Below the pieces are notes generated by a model, which saw nothing but the letters and a program-made list of their open reading frames with translations, was not told the origin of the DNA and ran no database searches. The position numbers and the translations under genes were made by a program. This document shows, piece after piece, positions 43,667 through 52,732 of a stretch of 64,000 nucleotides of DNA (its first letter is position 1; each line of letters starts with the position of its first letter). This DNA comes from Planctomycetota bacterium (GTDB lineage Bacteria > Planctomycetota > Phycisphaerae > UBA1845 > PWPN01). Location of the stretch: assembly GCA_022711465.1 (NCBI GenBank), contig JAKLEZ010000003.1:186001-250000 (forward strand). The letters run 5' to 3'.

Positions 43667-45967
43667 CTAGATCAGACCGCTGGATCGCCGCAGGCGCCAA
43701 CTCGTACCCCAGAGAACCAGGATCGCCAGCAGCACCCACCAGCGATCCCAGGCCGTCGTGCGGCGCACGGTCACCGCCCGGGTCAGACTCTGATCCGCCC
43801 GGAAACGGGTGACGACTTCGTCCGGGCTCGCCTCTGTCAGGACCGCTCCTCCGCTCAACTCCGCAACCCGGGCCATCAGCTCCGGCCGCGCCTTCAGATC
43901 CAGCGGCTCGTCGATCGGATCCGATACCACAAAGACCGTCTCCGACGCGGCCCGGCCCCCAGCCGCCCTGCCGGCTCGTATCCGGTAACCGCCCGGCAAT
44001 AGCCTGCCGAACACCACCCTGAACACGTCCGGCTCGCCCTTGATCGCGACCGGCGTAAACGCGCGAGCCTCAGCCCGACCCTCGGCGAGCAGCTCAACGG
44101 TCGGGGCGGCCCCGGCGGAATCCCGAACACGCAGCAGCGCCGTGGCCACCTCCGCCGTCGTGTAACTCAGCTTCTCCGACCGGACGACCAGGCTCTCCCC
44201 TGGCAACAACCCCTCGCCGCAGGCAAGCCAGCGCAGCAGGTTGTGCCATAGGATACCGTAAAAACCTTCTTCATCCTGGTATGGGGGCGGAAGAAACGCC
44301 CACCGCCACATGCCCACCCCTTCGATCACCACCACCCGCCCGACACCGTAGGGCTGATAACTGATCGCCGGTCGCCCCCACACCTCCGCCCCCCCAGAAG
44401 CGGTGGCCAGGACCGAGGCCAGAGGCTTGGTCCGGGCAACCCGGGCAGCCGTCGCCAGGGCGGGCAGATCGGGCAGCCCGGCCGCATCCTCGCCCTCCCT
44501 ACTACCCGACAGCCAGCCGAGATCCCGCCCCTGATCGGTCAATTGCAGGTGAAACCGCGCTTCACCCCCCGGCAGCCATTCAACCGGCAGCAGCTTCGCC
44601 AGCCGCTGGTTGACCTCGGCCACAGGACAACCACGCGAACACACCAACGCCCCTCCCTCCCGGGCAATCCAGTCACGCAGATTCTCCAGACCAGCCTCGC
44701 TGAAATACGGTTCCGCGTCACGCCCCACAACGACAACCTGGTACCCCTTCAACCCCTCCGGACCCCCCAGTACCGCGCCCCCGTCGCTCACCACCCGCCA
44801 GCTCCGCATCCGCGGAGCCGAAGCACCGTCCGCCGGTCCGGATGACGGCCCCAAACCCGCCGGTGGCCCCCCCAGCCTCGCCCGGTCGACCGAGACCACC
44901 TGCCACACGAAACGCTCGGGACTGAGCCGAACGACACTGTCCAGATCCACCAGCGGATCAGAGGCCAGCGATCGCACCAGGAACTTGCCGTCCCAGTAAG
45001 GCTTGCCCTCTATGAACAAAACCCGGATCGGCACGCTGACCACGCGAAGCAAACCGTGCCCGACGTTGTTCGCAGCCGTCGCCTCGCCCAGCAGGGGCTC
45101 AACCCGAACTTCATAGCGGTACAAGCCACTCTGCGGCCGGCTTACGTCAAAACCCACCACCTCCGGCTCCGAAGCGGCCAGCACAACCTCCTTCCGCTCG
45201 ATCTCGGCCCCCTCCAGCCGCAGGGCAACCACGGTCCGCGCTCCGACCATGCCCCGCTGGCGAACCCGGGCGGCAAGCGTCACTCGCTGCTCCGCGAAAG
45301 CCAGCTCCTGGGGTGACAATAGCTCTACCGAGAGGTCCCGGACCTCCGCGTCGCCGCCGATCGTTCGGCAGTAGACCGGCACCGCCATGGCCTTGGCCCG
45401 CCGCGAACCGCCCAGAACCGCGTTCGCCCCCCCACCCGCGTTGTGAATGCCGTCACTGATCAGCACCATCGCCTGACCCTGCGGGCACTCCTCGTCCAGG
45501 CCCGAGTCCAAGGCAAGCACCAGGTCGGTCAAAGGTCCGTCGGCACGAGAAAACCCCCCGGCAGGAGCCTCGATCGGCATGACCCGATCCGCAAATGCCC
45601 GCACCCGCACATCAAATCCGCCGGCCAGCTCCCTGGCCAGTCGGGCGGCCAAAGCCACACCTTCGTCGTATCGGCTCTTGCCCCCCAATCCGTCCACCGT
45701 GGCCATGCTCGCCGAAGAATCCACCAGCACGGTCAGCAGCGGCTTGCCCTCGGGCGGCGGCACTTCTTCCACCCAAACCGGATTCAGCAGCAGGGCAAGA
45801 ACCACACCCAAGCCCACGGCCATCATGGCCAGCATGCCAACCCATCGCCGCCAGCTCATCCCAGCCGGACGAGCCGACCCGTACCACCCCAGCACAACAA
45901 CGCCCAGCGCCGCCAAGCCAAGCCAAAGCCAGCCGGAAAACAGCGGTTCCGTGCTCAACGTCACCAT
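43667..45967 (-). CDS. Membrane protein with VWA domain and amidotransferase-like domain
   Basis: A 766-residue protein. Two N-terminal membrane segments (about residues 12-62) are followed by a von Willebrand A-type domain: VLVDSSASMA is the metal-ion motif, and SDGIHNAGGG is its later element. A CARDB-like beta domain spans about 215-310 and a class I glutamine-amidotransferase-like region about 320-560, including GYQVVVVGRDAEPYFS. A C-terminal membrane segment (about 740-760) completes the layout. Its start lies one base after the stop of the BatA-like gene, so it is part of the same operon. Such proteins are common in Planctomycetes and Bacteroidetes; the molecular role is not established. 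Confidence 0.8.
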   Translation of the reverse strand: MVTLSTEPLFSGWLWLGLAALGVVVLGWYGSARPAGMSWRRWVGMLAMMAVGLGVVLALLLNPVWVEEVPPPEGKPLLTVLVDSSASMATVDGLGGKSRYDEGVALAARLARELAGGFDVRVRAFADRVMPIEAPAGGFSRADGPLTDLVLALDSGLDEECPQGQAMVLISDGIHNAGGGANAVLGGSRRAKAMAVPVYCRTIGGDAEVRDLSVELLSPQELAFAEQRVTLAARVRQRGMVGARTVVALRLEGAEIERKEVVLAASEPEVVGFDVSRPQSGLYRYEVRVEPLLGEATAANNVGHGLLRVVSVPIRVLFIEGKPYWDGKFLVRSLASDPLVDLDSVVRLSPERFVWQVVSVDRARLGGPPAGLGPSSGPADGASAPRMRSWRVVSDGGAVLGGPEGLKGYQVVVVGRDAEPYFSEAGLENLRDWIAREGGALVCSRGCPVAEVNQRLAKLLPVEWLPGGEARFHLQLTDQGRDLGWLSGSREGEDAAGLPDLPALATAARVARTKPLASVLATASGGAEVWGRPAISYQPYGVGRVVVIEGVGMWRWAFLPPPYQDEEGFYGILWHNLLRWLACGEGLLPGESLVVRSEKLSYTTAEVATALLRVRDSAGAAPTVELLAEGRAEARAFTPVAIKGEPDVFRVVFGRLLPGGYRIRAGRAAGGRAASETVFVVSDPIDEPLDLKARPELMARVAELSGGAVLTEASPDEVVTRFRADQSLTRAVTVRRTTAWDRWWVLLAILVLWGTSWRLRRSSGLI

Positions 45968-45968
45968 G

Positions 45969-48101
45969 TCACGTCCGCATCACCTTCAGAACCACCAGCT
46001 CGAGTAGCAGGCACCCGACACAGGCCGCCGCCAGCCACACCCAGATGAAATCACTCCCGTCATCCCCGTCCGCCGCCGAACACACCTCGATCTCGCCCGC
46101 CGTCGCCAAACCCTCCTTGATCGAGGTAACATCGAGACCGCGCAGATCGCTCTCCGCAGCCGGAATCACCGAGGCAAAGGCCAGACAAACCGTGTCGCCG
46201 CTCTCGATCCGAAACACGCCCGGCCCGCCGACGGCCGGAGAACGATAGGCCACGCCGTCACCCTCGGCCACGAGGCCTCCCGGTTCGGCTACCCCCGCCG
46301 GGGCGACCACCCGCAGGGCCCTCAACCCGGCTAACTCCACCGGCAGGACCACGGACGCCGGCTCACCACATAGCAGATCGTGACCCTCGCTCCGGCCACC
46401 CACCAGCCAGGCCGCCAACTCCTGTAGCAACGGCACGAACACCGGCGAGACCGGCAGATTCGTGGCCGCCAGGTCCACGTTCAGAACCGCCAGACACGAG
46501 TCCCCCCGACTCGCAACCGCCAGAAACGCCGATCCATCGTCGTAAAGCGCCCACACGTCCTCGGCCAGCCCACCCTCGATCACCCGTGTGTCCAGACCGC
46601 CCGAGAACCGCAAAGGGGCGATCGCAACCCGAACATCGTCCCCGTAAAGACTGAACACGGCCGAATCGCGGCGCACGTCCGCCAGTCTCAGATCCCGACG
46701 CGGACGGCCGGCGGTCGGCGGCAGAAACTCGACCGGCATGCGCAGGCCTTCCCCAACCGCCTCAACCAGCAGCTTTAGGTTGGCGGCATCCACGGCCTCG
46801 GCCGCCACGTACACCAGCGATCGGCCGCGGCGGATGTGCGACGCCAGCAGCTCGACGGCATTGCCGGCCAACCGCCCCGGATGGGCAACAACGGCCAGAT
46901 CGGCCCGGGCAATGCTCTCCGGCTCAAGCTCCACGGGATCAATCCGAACCACGCGTTCGCCGTCAGCACTCTGGCCCCCTCGGCTGGGAACAAGAGCTCG
47001 CTCCAGGTAATAGCTGGCCGTCGCATTCACGACGTTCCGCTGGCGAGTCACCAGGGCGTAGATCGTCGGAGCGCGAACGGCAAGCACAAACGGCCGGATG
47101 TCGTCGGCCGGCAGGGCGTCGTCGATCCCGACCAGCCGGACCTCACCCCCCTGCCAGCCGTCTGCAGCCGGTACCACCCGGCTCGACAGCACCGTTCGGC
47201 CGAACGCCGGGCACGAACCCGACGCCCGACCGGTCACGCCCGCAACCGTGATGTCCGCCTGAACCTGGCGCGGCGCGGGCGAGAAATTGCCTACCTCGAC
47301 ATCGACCTTGATCTCCGCCCCGCGCTCCACCCGCCCCGAACTGCTCACCCCCAGCACCGCCAGGTTGCCCAGCACCCTCGCCGGCCCGACCGACTCCATC
47401 CGAATCAGCGTATCCGCGGGTAACAGCCGAAGATCCGCCTCCGCCCAACTGGTCTTCTGGAAATCACTGACCACCACGAGCTCACGCCGCGGAACACCGC
47501 CTTCCGCAACTTGGCCAAGCATCTGAGCGGCCATGACCAGCGCCGCCTGGATATTCAGCCTTTCCGGGCGGGGCCGAGTCCCGGCCAGCGCGTCCCGCAA
47601 GGCGACCACGTTGGCCGACGGCCGCTCAAAGACCGCCTCCGGCCGAGCGCCGGCCAGAATCAGATTCACCCGCAAGCCCTCGGCGTACGCCAGGTACTTC
47701 GCCGCCAGCGAACGAGCCCTCTCGAAAACCTCGAGGCTCCGCTCCCGGGCCGACATGCTCTCGCTCACATCCAGGATCACGACTCGCTGCCTGTGACCAC
47801 CCCAATCGGAGGTATCAAGAGTCGTCGACCTTGGACCCCAAAGGGGCCGAGCCATGGCCGCGGCCAGCAGCACCACCGCCATCACCCGAAGGCCCAGAAC
47901 AAGACCGTCACGAAGCCGGTGAGCCGCTCGCCGCTGGCCCATCGCGTCGCGAATGAAACGCAGCCCCGAAAACGGCAGCCGGACCGGGCGCGGCCGGGCC
48001 AGCCAGTGAATCAACACCGGCAGCCCGACCGCCAGCACACCCAACACCACCGCCCACGGATGAAGCACCACCAGCGCTCCTCGCCCAGAGCCGCCCGCCA
48101 T
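45969..48101 (-). CDS. BatA-like aerotolerance-type membrane protein with VWA domain
   Basis: A 710-residue protein. The N-terminus has the BatA-type helix pair (LHPWAVVLGVLAVGLPVLIHWL-like segment and a second near residue 60), then a VWA domain with VILDVSESMSARE and a later VVSDFQKTS. The rest is a large exported beta region ending in a C-terminal membrane segment. The start at 48101 was chosen because it places the N-terminal membrane segment close to the initiator, as in BatA. A GTG at 48158 with GGTGAGG next to it is the alternative. It is co-transcribed with DUF58 and MoxR genes upstream. Confidence 0.8.
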   Translation of the reverse strand: MAGGSGRGALVVLHPWAVVLGVLAVGLPVLIHWLARPRPVRLPFSGLRFIRDAMGQRRAAHRLRDGLVLGLRVMAVVLLAAAMARPLWGPRSTTLDTSDWGGHRQRVVILDVSESMSARERSLEVFERARSLAAKYLAYAEGLRVNLILAGARPEAVFERPSANVVALRDALAGTRPRPERLNIQAALVMAAQMLGQVAEGGVPRRELVVVSDFQKTSWAEADLRLLPADTLIRMESVGPARVLGNLAVLGVSSSGRVERGAEIKVDVEVGNFSPAPRQVQADITVAGVTGRASGSCPAFGRTVLSSRVVPAADGWQGGEVRLVGIDDALPADDIRPFVLAVRAPTIYALVTRQRNVVNATASYYLERALVPSRGGQSADGERVVRIDPVELEPESIARADLAVVAHPGRLAGNAVELLASHIRRGRSLVYVAAEAVDAANLKLLVEAVGEGLRMPVEFLPPTAGRPRRDLRLADVRRDSAVFSLYGDDVRVAIAPLRFSGGLDTRVIEGGLAEDVWALYDDGSAFLAVASRGDSCLAVLNVDLAATNLPVSPVFVPLLQELAAWLVGGRSEGHDLLCGEPASVVLPVELAGLRALRVVAPAGVAEPGGLVAEGDGVAYRSPAVGGPGVFRIESGDTVCLAFASVIPAAESDLRGLDVTSIKEGLATAGEIEVCSAADGDDGSDFIWVWLAAACVGCLLLELVVLKVMRT

Positions 48102-48174
48102 GGGCAGGACACCACCGGCCGTCGGCCGGCCATCCGACTCGAAAAACGCCCGCCCCACGCCTCACCAGGCAGAC

Positions 48175-49095
48175 CTACAAGCTTCGCTCCACCAGGAACC
48201 CGCCCAGCGTCTGAAGATACGGCACCGCGGTCGAAACCCACCGGTAATCACAACCCGCCGCCAGGGCCAGCGTGCGAACCGCCCCCGCATAGGCCGCAAA
48301 ACGCTCCTCGTACAACCCGCGTATCTCCGCCGGCGAGCAGTCCACCTGGCCCTCATCCTCCAGCCCGACGAACCGATACGCCAAACCCTCCGGCAGCCTC
48401 TCTTCGTCTGGATCAACCAGATGAAGAATCACAACCTCCCAGTGCCGATGCCGGAACAGCCGGACCGAGGCGAAGACCCGCTCGAGATCGTCCACCAGAA
48501 AATCACTCATCACCACCAGGACACCCCGGGACACCACACGGCCGAACAGCTCCCGCAAACCCGTGGCCAGATCAGTCACCGGACGCGTCTCGATTCCCTC
48601 GATCGCTCGCTGAATCCCGGCTGCGTGAGCCGGAGTCGAACCCGGAGGCACGTGGGCCTCCAGACCCTCTGCCAGGAGGGCCAAACCGGCTTGATCCTGC
48701 TGACGGGTGATAACGTGACTCAACGCCGTCGCCAGGTATTGGGCATATTCCAGCTTCGAACCGCGCACACCACCCGCGCCCCGGCCGGCAAAACGCATCG
48801 ACCCACTGGCATCAATGGCCAGCGTGCACGCCAGATTGGTCTCATCCCGGTACAGCCGCAAGTACGCCCGGCCGGTCCGGGCCAAGACCTTCCAGTCCAG
48901 CCGACGGAGATCCTCACCCTCGACGTACTCACGGAAATCGACGAACTCGCCCGCCCCACCCTGCCGGCGGGAAGAGTGACGGCCACTGTAGCTGCCTTCA
49001 ATCCGGTGCCGGGTCGAAAACCGAAGATGATCCAGGCAAGCCAGGGCTCGCAAGTCCAGAAATCGACCCGCCCGTGTTGCCCGAATGCCGTCCAT
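48175..49095 (-). CDS. DUF58 domain protein
   Basis: A 306-residue protein with the DUF58 signatures: GRHSSRRQGGAGEFVDFREYVEGEDLR near residue 45, then RLDWKVLARTGRAYLR, and a VWA-like fold around IDASGSMRF. The lack of a membrane segment suggests a cytosolic protein. DUF58 proteins are regular partners of MoxR ATPases and VWA proteins, and are thought to take part in metal insertion or complex assembly. The ATG at 49095 was taken because a plausible GGGTGGCGG lies before it and the DUF58 fold begins shortly after; the longer upstream extension has no domain. Confidence 0.88.
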   Translation of the reverse strand: MDGIRATRAGRFLDLRALACLDHLRFSTRHRIEGSYSGRHSSRRQGGAGEFVDFREYVEGEDLRRLDWKVLARTGRAYLRLYRDETNLACTLAIDASGSMRFAGRGAGGVRGSKLEYAQYLATALSHVITRQQDQAGLALLAEGLEAHVPPGSTPAHAAGIQRAIEGIETRPVTDLATGLRELFGRVVSRGVLVVMSDFLVDDLERVFASVRLFRHRHWEVVILHLVDPDEERLPEGLAYRFVGLEDEGQVDCSPAEIRGLYEERFAAYAGAVRTLALAAGCDYRWVSTAVPYLQTLGGFLVERSL

Positions 49096-49177
49096 ACCGC
49101 CACCCCAGACGTATGTCCGCGAGTCCACCCCGGCCAAAGCCGCACGATCAAGGCCACCCGCCCCGAGGCCAATGCCC

Positions 49178-50203
49178 TCAACGAGAACCTTCGGCCTGCG
49201 GCACGACCACCCCCAGCAGATGCCTGACAATGTCCTCCGTCACCACACCGTCACCCACCGCTCGATGGTTCACAATGATCCGATGGCGAAGCACCGGGAG
49301 CGCTACCGCCTGCACATCCTCAACCGTCGGAGCAGTCCGGCCCATCAACAGCGCCCGGGCCTTGCTCGCCCAGATCAGATTTTGCGAGCCGCGCGGACCC
49401 GCACCCCACGCCACGTAACCCTTCACGAAACCATCAGCGCGCGGATCCGTCGGCCGGCTCGCCCCACACAAGCCCACGGAGTAGCCGGCCACACCCGCCG
49501 ATACCGGCACCGCCCAGACCAGATCCCGCAGCCCAAGAAACGCCGCCCGGTCCAGGATCGGCGTCGGTAGCCCCGGCTGCCCCCCCGTGGTCTTCATCAC
49601 AATGGCCACTTCCTGATCCGGCAGCGGATAGTCGATGCGAATCTCCATCATGAACCGATCAAGCTGGGCCTCCGGAAGAGGGTAAGTCCCTTCCTGCTCG
49701 ATCGGATTCTGAGTCGCCACAACCAGGAACGGCTCCTCCAGACCATAGGTCTTGCCCCCCACGGTGACGTGCTTCTCGGCCATGGCTTCCAGCAATGCCG
49801 ACTGAGTCTTCGGCGCCGCCCGGTTGATCTCATCCGCCAGAACCAGATTGGCGAACACCGGACCCGGCCGAAAAACCATCGACGGCGTACCCCCCTGACT
49901 CTCACGCCCCAAAAGCTCATAGCCGGTGATGTCCGCAGGCATGAGGTCCGGAGTAAACTGGACGCGAGCGAACTTCCAGTCGAACGTCGCCGCCAGAGCC
50001 TTCACCATCAGCGTCTTGGCCAGGCCTGGAACGCCGACCAGCAAGGCGTGAGAGCCGGTCAACGCACATGTCAACAGCAGATCGACCGTCCTCTCCTGAC
50101 CGACCACTACTTGATGCAGACTGCCCCGGATGGCCTGGACCTGACGGCTGAACGCCTCCACTCGCCCACGGGCGGCCTCAACTCCTGCGCCCTCGATGTG
50201 CAT
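49178..50203 (-). CDS. MoxR family AAA+ ATPase
   Basis: A 341-residue ATPase. Walker A GVPGLAKT, Walker B LADEIN, a sensor-1 type VVATQNPIEQEGTY and the MoxR-typical LPEAQLDRFMM and FKFARVQFTPDLMP-like elements are present. MoxR proteins remodel partners such as VWA proteins. This is the first gene of the minus-strand block with DUF58, BatA-like, VWA, DUF4175-like and DUF4159 proteins. A clear promoter could not be picked upstream; the ATG fits the family length. Confidence 0.92.
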   Translation of the reverse strand: MHIEGAGVEAARGRVEAFSRQVQAIRGSLHQVVVGQERTVDLLLTCALTGSHALLVGVPGLAKTLMVKALAATFDWKFARVQFTPDLMPADITGYELLGRESQGGTPSMVFRPGPVFANLVLADEINRAAPKTQSALLEAMAEKHVTVGGKTYGLEEPFLVVATQNPIEQEGTYPLPEAQLDRFMMEIRIDYPLPDQEVAIVMKTTGGQPGLPTPILDRAAFLGLRDLVWAVPVSAGVAGYSVGLCGASRPTDPRADGFVKGYVAWGAGPRGSQNLIWASKARALLMGRTAPTVEDVQAVALPVLRHRIIVNHRAVGDGVVTEDIVRHLLGVVVPQAEGSR

Positions 50204-50776
50204 CGGCCATATCCCTTCTCAGGAAGCCTCACTGTCAACCATCGCGACACAACGGAAGCCCAGCTCCGCGGTCGGCGCCAGCCAACGCACCCCCCACACC
50301 AGACACCGCCCCCGGATCCAGACCACGAGCATACCAGATAACCGCCCCACACAGTATCTCACCCGAGCCTCACAGATCGTAGGCTGCTGCTGCAAAGACA
50401 CACCCACCCCGCAGGCAATGCCTCGATCCCGGAATCGCCCCCGCCGCCGCCTCGAAAACCTGCAACTGCCAGCCGGATCTCGGCTTCCGGCCCGCGCGCA
50501 GATCTCGACAAACCTCTTCCTCAGCACGGCGGTATCCGACCCCAGCATGGATCGCACCTCCACCGAAGCGCCCGCCGCCTTGGCATCGGGGCCTGCCAGG
50601 GGTACGGTACACGCACCATCCGGCTGGAGCGACCCCTGACCGTCAGCCGCGGTCGGCGCGTCCTTGAGCCACTCCCAGCCGCTTCGAACGCGGCCGGGCC
50701 GGCGGACTTGTGCCCAGCATGCAAAAGTGGTCCAATCCGCCGGTCGGGCTGAGCACAGGTGTAGCGAGATCGTTCC
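50204..50776. other. Gene-free gap of about 570 bases between divergent genes
   Basis: The region lies between the moxR start and the SEC-C gene. A minus-strand open frame ends in a stretch reading AELGFRCVAMVDSE, which resembles the C-terminal end of a formylglycine-enzyme-like domain, but nothing before it fits the family. It may hold a decayed remnant. No promoter was picked. Confidence 0.4.
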
Positions 50777-51775
50777 ATGGAGGACCGTCATTCAGACTTG
50801 CCTTGGCCGTCGCTGGCCATGGACGGCAAGGACATTCCCTGGAACGACCTTCACGCCCTGGCCAACGCCGCCGTCTCCTCCGATGAGGTCCGCCTCGAAT
50901 TGCTCCGCCGCGGAACGGAAAAACTCGACTACGTCGAAGGCGCGGGAGAACGCGAGCTGCCGGATCTGACCGTCCTGGGCGTTCTCGCGGTCATCGCCCT
51001 CGGCGCCGAGCGCTTCACCGAACCCGCCAGGCAAGACCTCGCCCGGCAACTCCTCGAATGGCTCAACGACGCCGGCGATATCGATGACGACGCCATGATG
51101 GAGGTCATCGTCCAGACCACCGGCCGCCTCGGACCCGCCATCCTCGAACCTCTCATGCAGGCCATCGAGAGCCAGGGCACTCGGCTGCAATGCTGGTTCC
51201 ACGCTTTCCATCTCTTGGATGTCGCCGAACAGGCCAATCCACAAACACGAGCCTCGGTCATCCGATTCTGCCGCAACATGCTCCGCCAGCTCTTCACCCG
51301 CCCTCATACGGAGACCGACCTCGCCGGACCGGCCGGTGTACTGAGCGACCTGGGCGACCGGGACTCCCTCCCGTTTCTCCGCGAGGTGCTCCGTCGCACC
51401 GACAATCCGGACATCGCCGACGTGATCGAGCAGCTTGAAGGCAAGGCCGAGCCGCTCCCCGAAGACCTCGTCAAGTCATGGATCACCCCGGTGAAAAAGT
51501 GGCTGCCCGAGTCCTGGGAATCCTGGCGCGACTGGTGGAAGACCGAATTGCCCGACTTGCTCCAGGATTGGGAGGACGCCGAGGAAAACGAGATTGGCGA
51601 CGGCTTCGAAGACGAAGAGGAAGACGACCAGGACGAGGAGGAATTCGACCCCCTCCCCGATGACGCTCCGCCCCCCTCGCCAATCCGCGGTTCGCAGCCG
51701 AAAATCGGCCGGAACGACCCGTGTCCCTGTGGAAGCGGAAAGAAGTACAAGAAATGCTGCGGGCGGCTCGCCTGA
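50777..51775 (+). CDS. Helical protein with acidic linker and SEC-C zinc motif
   Basis: A 332-residue protein. Residues of about 1-225 are helical with HEAT-like spacing, including [22 protein letters not shown] strongly acidic stretch (about 262-300, mostly Glu and Asp) precedes the C-terminal SEC-C motif, [15 protein letters not shown], which binds one zinc through three Cys and one His or Cys. SEC-C tails occur on SecA and on assorted small proteins and help binding to partners such as SecB or ribosomes. The partner here is unknown. FolD starts 11 bases downstream and may be co-transcribed. Confidence 0.85.
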   Translation: MEDRHSDLPWPSLAMDGKDIPWNDLHALANAAVSSDEVRLELLRRGTEKLDYVEGAGERELPDLTVLGVLAVIALGAERFTEPARQDLARQLLEWLNDAGDIDDDAMMEVIVQTTGRLGPAILEPLMQAIESQGTRLQCWFHAFHLLDVAEQANPQTRASVIRFCRNMLRQLFTRPHTETDLAGPAGVLSDLGDRDSLPFLREVLRRTDNPDIADVIEQLEGKAEPLPEDLVKSWITPVKKWLPESWESWRDWWKTELPDLLQDWEDAEENEIGDGFEDEEEDDQDEEEFDPLPDDAPPPSPIRGSQPKIGRNDPCPCGSGKKYKKCCGRLA

Positions 51776-51785
51776 AAGGACCTAC

Positions 51786-52670
51786 ATGACCGCAACCCTC
51801 ATCGATGGCAACCAGCTGGCGGAGACGATCCGCGCGGAGGTGCGCCGCCAGACAACGGCCCTCGCCACCCAAGGCCGCAGGCTCAAGCTCGCCACCCTGC
51901 TCGTCGGCGAGCCCGCCGCCAGCCTGGTCTATGCCCGCTCCCAGGAAAAACAATGCGAGGCCATGGGCATCGACTATCTGCTCAGCCGCCTGCCCGCCGA
52001 TTGCGATGCGAGTTGCGTCGCCGACCGCATCCAGCAGTTCAACCAGGACCCCGGCATCACCGGCATCATGCTCCACCTCCCCCTCCCCCCCTGGATCGAT
52101 GTCCACGATATGCAGTACCGCATCGACCCCTACAAGGACGTCGAGGGCGTCAACCCCGCCAACATCGGACTGGTCTTCTACGGCCAGCCGATCATCGCTC
52201 CCTGCACCGCCCTCGCGGTCGTCGAGCTGGTCCAGACCCGGAACATGCCCCTCCGCGGCATCCACGCCGTCGTCGTCGGACAAGGCGCCATCGTCGGCCG
52301 CCCAATCAGCGTCCTCCTCGCTCAGAAGGACGCAACCGTCACCGCCTGCAACGAACACACCCCCGACCTGGCCGAGTACACCCGCAGGGCCGATCTCCTC
52401 GTCGTAGCCGCGGGAAAGGCCGGCCTCATCACCGTCGATCACGTCAAGCCCGGCGCCGTGGTCATCGACGTCGGCATCAATCGAGTCAAGGGCAGCGATA
52501 TCAACGGCAACGAGGTGTCGCGAACCGTCGGCGACGTCGACTTCAGAGCCGTCCGCGAAGTGGCCGGCGCCATCACCCCCGTCCCCGGCGGCGTCGGGCC
52601 GGTCACCGTCGCCATGCTCATGCGCAATACCGTCGAGGCAGCCCGTAAACAGGCTGCCCGCAAGACCTGA
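51786..52670 (+). CDS. folD: FolD-type methylenetetrahydrofolate dehydrogenase with altered catalytic residues
   Basis: A 294-residue protein with AAAGGA just before the ATG. The FolD pattern is clear (YARSQEK, IMLHLPLPPWI, YKDVEGVNPANIG, VVVGQGAIVGRP and TPVPGGVGPVTVAML). Three active-site positions differ from the bifunctional enzymes. The lysine equivalent to human Lys56, four residues after Tyr49, is Gln53; the glutamine equivalent to Gln100 is His97; and the aspartate equivalent to Asp125 is Glu120. A nearby Lys55 might take over in part. Human Lys56 is essential for cyclohydrolase activity, so this protein may act only as a dehydrogenase. The dinucleotide-binding part looks intact. Confidence 0.9.
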   Translation: MTATLIDGNQLAETIRAEVRRQTTALATQGRRLKLATLLVGEPAASLVYARSQEKQCEAMGIDYLLSRLPADCDASCVADRIQQFNQDPGITGIMLHLPLPPWIDVHDMQYRIDPYKDVEGVNPANIGLVFYGQPIIAPCTALAVVELVQTRNMPLRGIHAVVVGQGAIVGRPISVLLAQKDATVTACNEHTPDLAEYTRRADLLVVAAGKAGLITVDHVKPGAVVIDVGINRVKGSDINGNEVSRTVGDVDFRAVREVAGAITPVPGGVGPVTVAMLMRNTVEAARKQAARKT

Positions 52671-52732
52671 ACGCCAGGACCACCGCCCACCGACACCCCG
52701 CCCACAACACCCCCCGGCAGGCCCCCCTCGAA

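Noticed and set aside
48560-48660. tRNA-like text (GAGTCGAACCCGGAGG)
   Set aside because: It lies inside the DUF58 coding sequence and has no cloverleaf partners.
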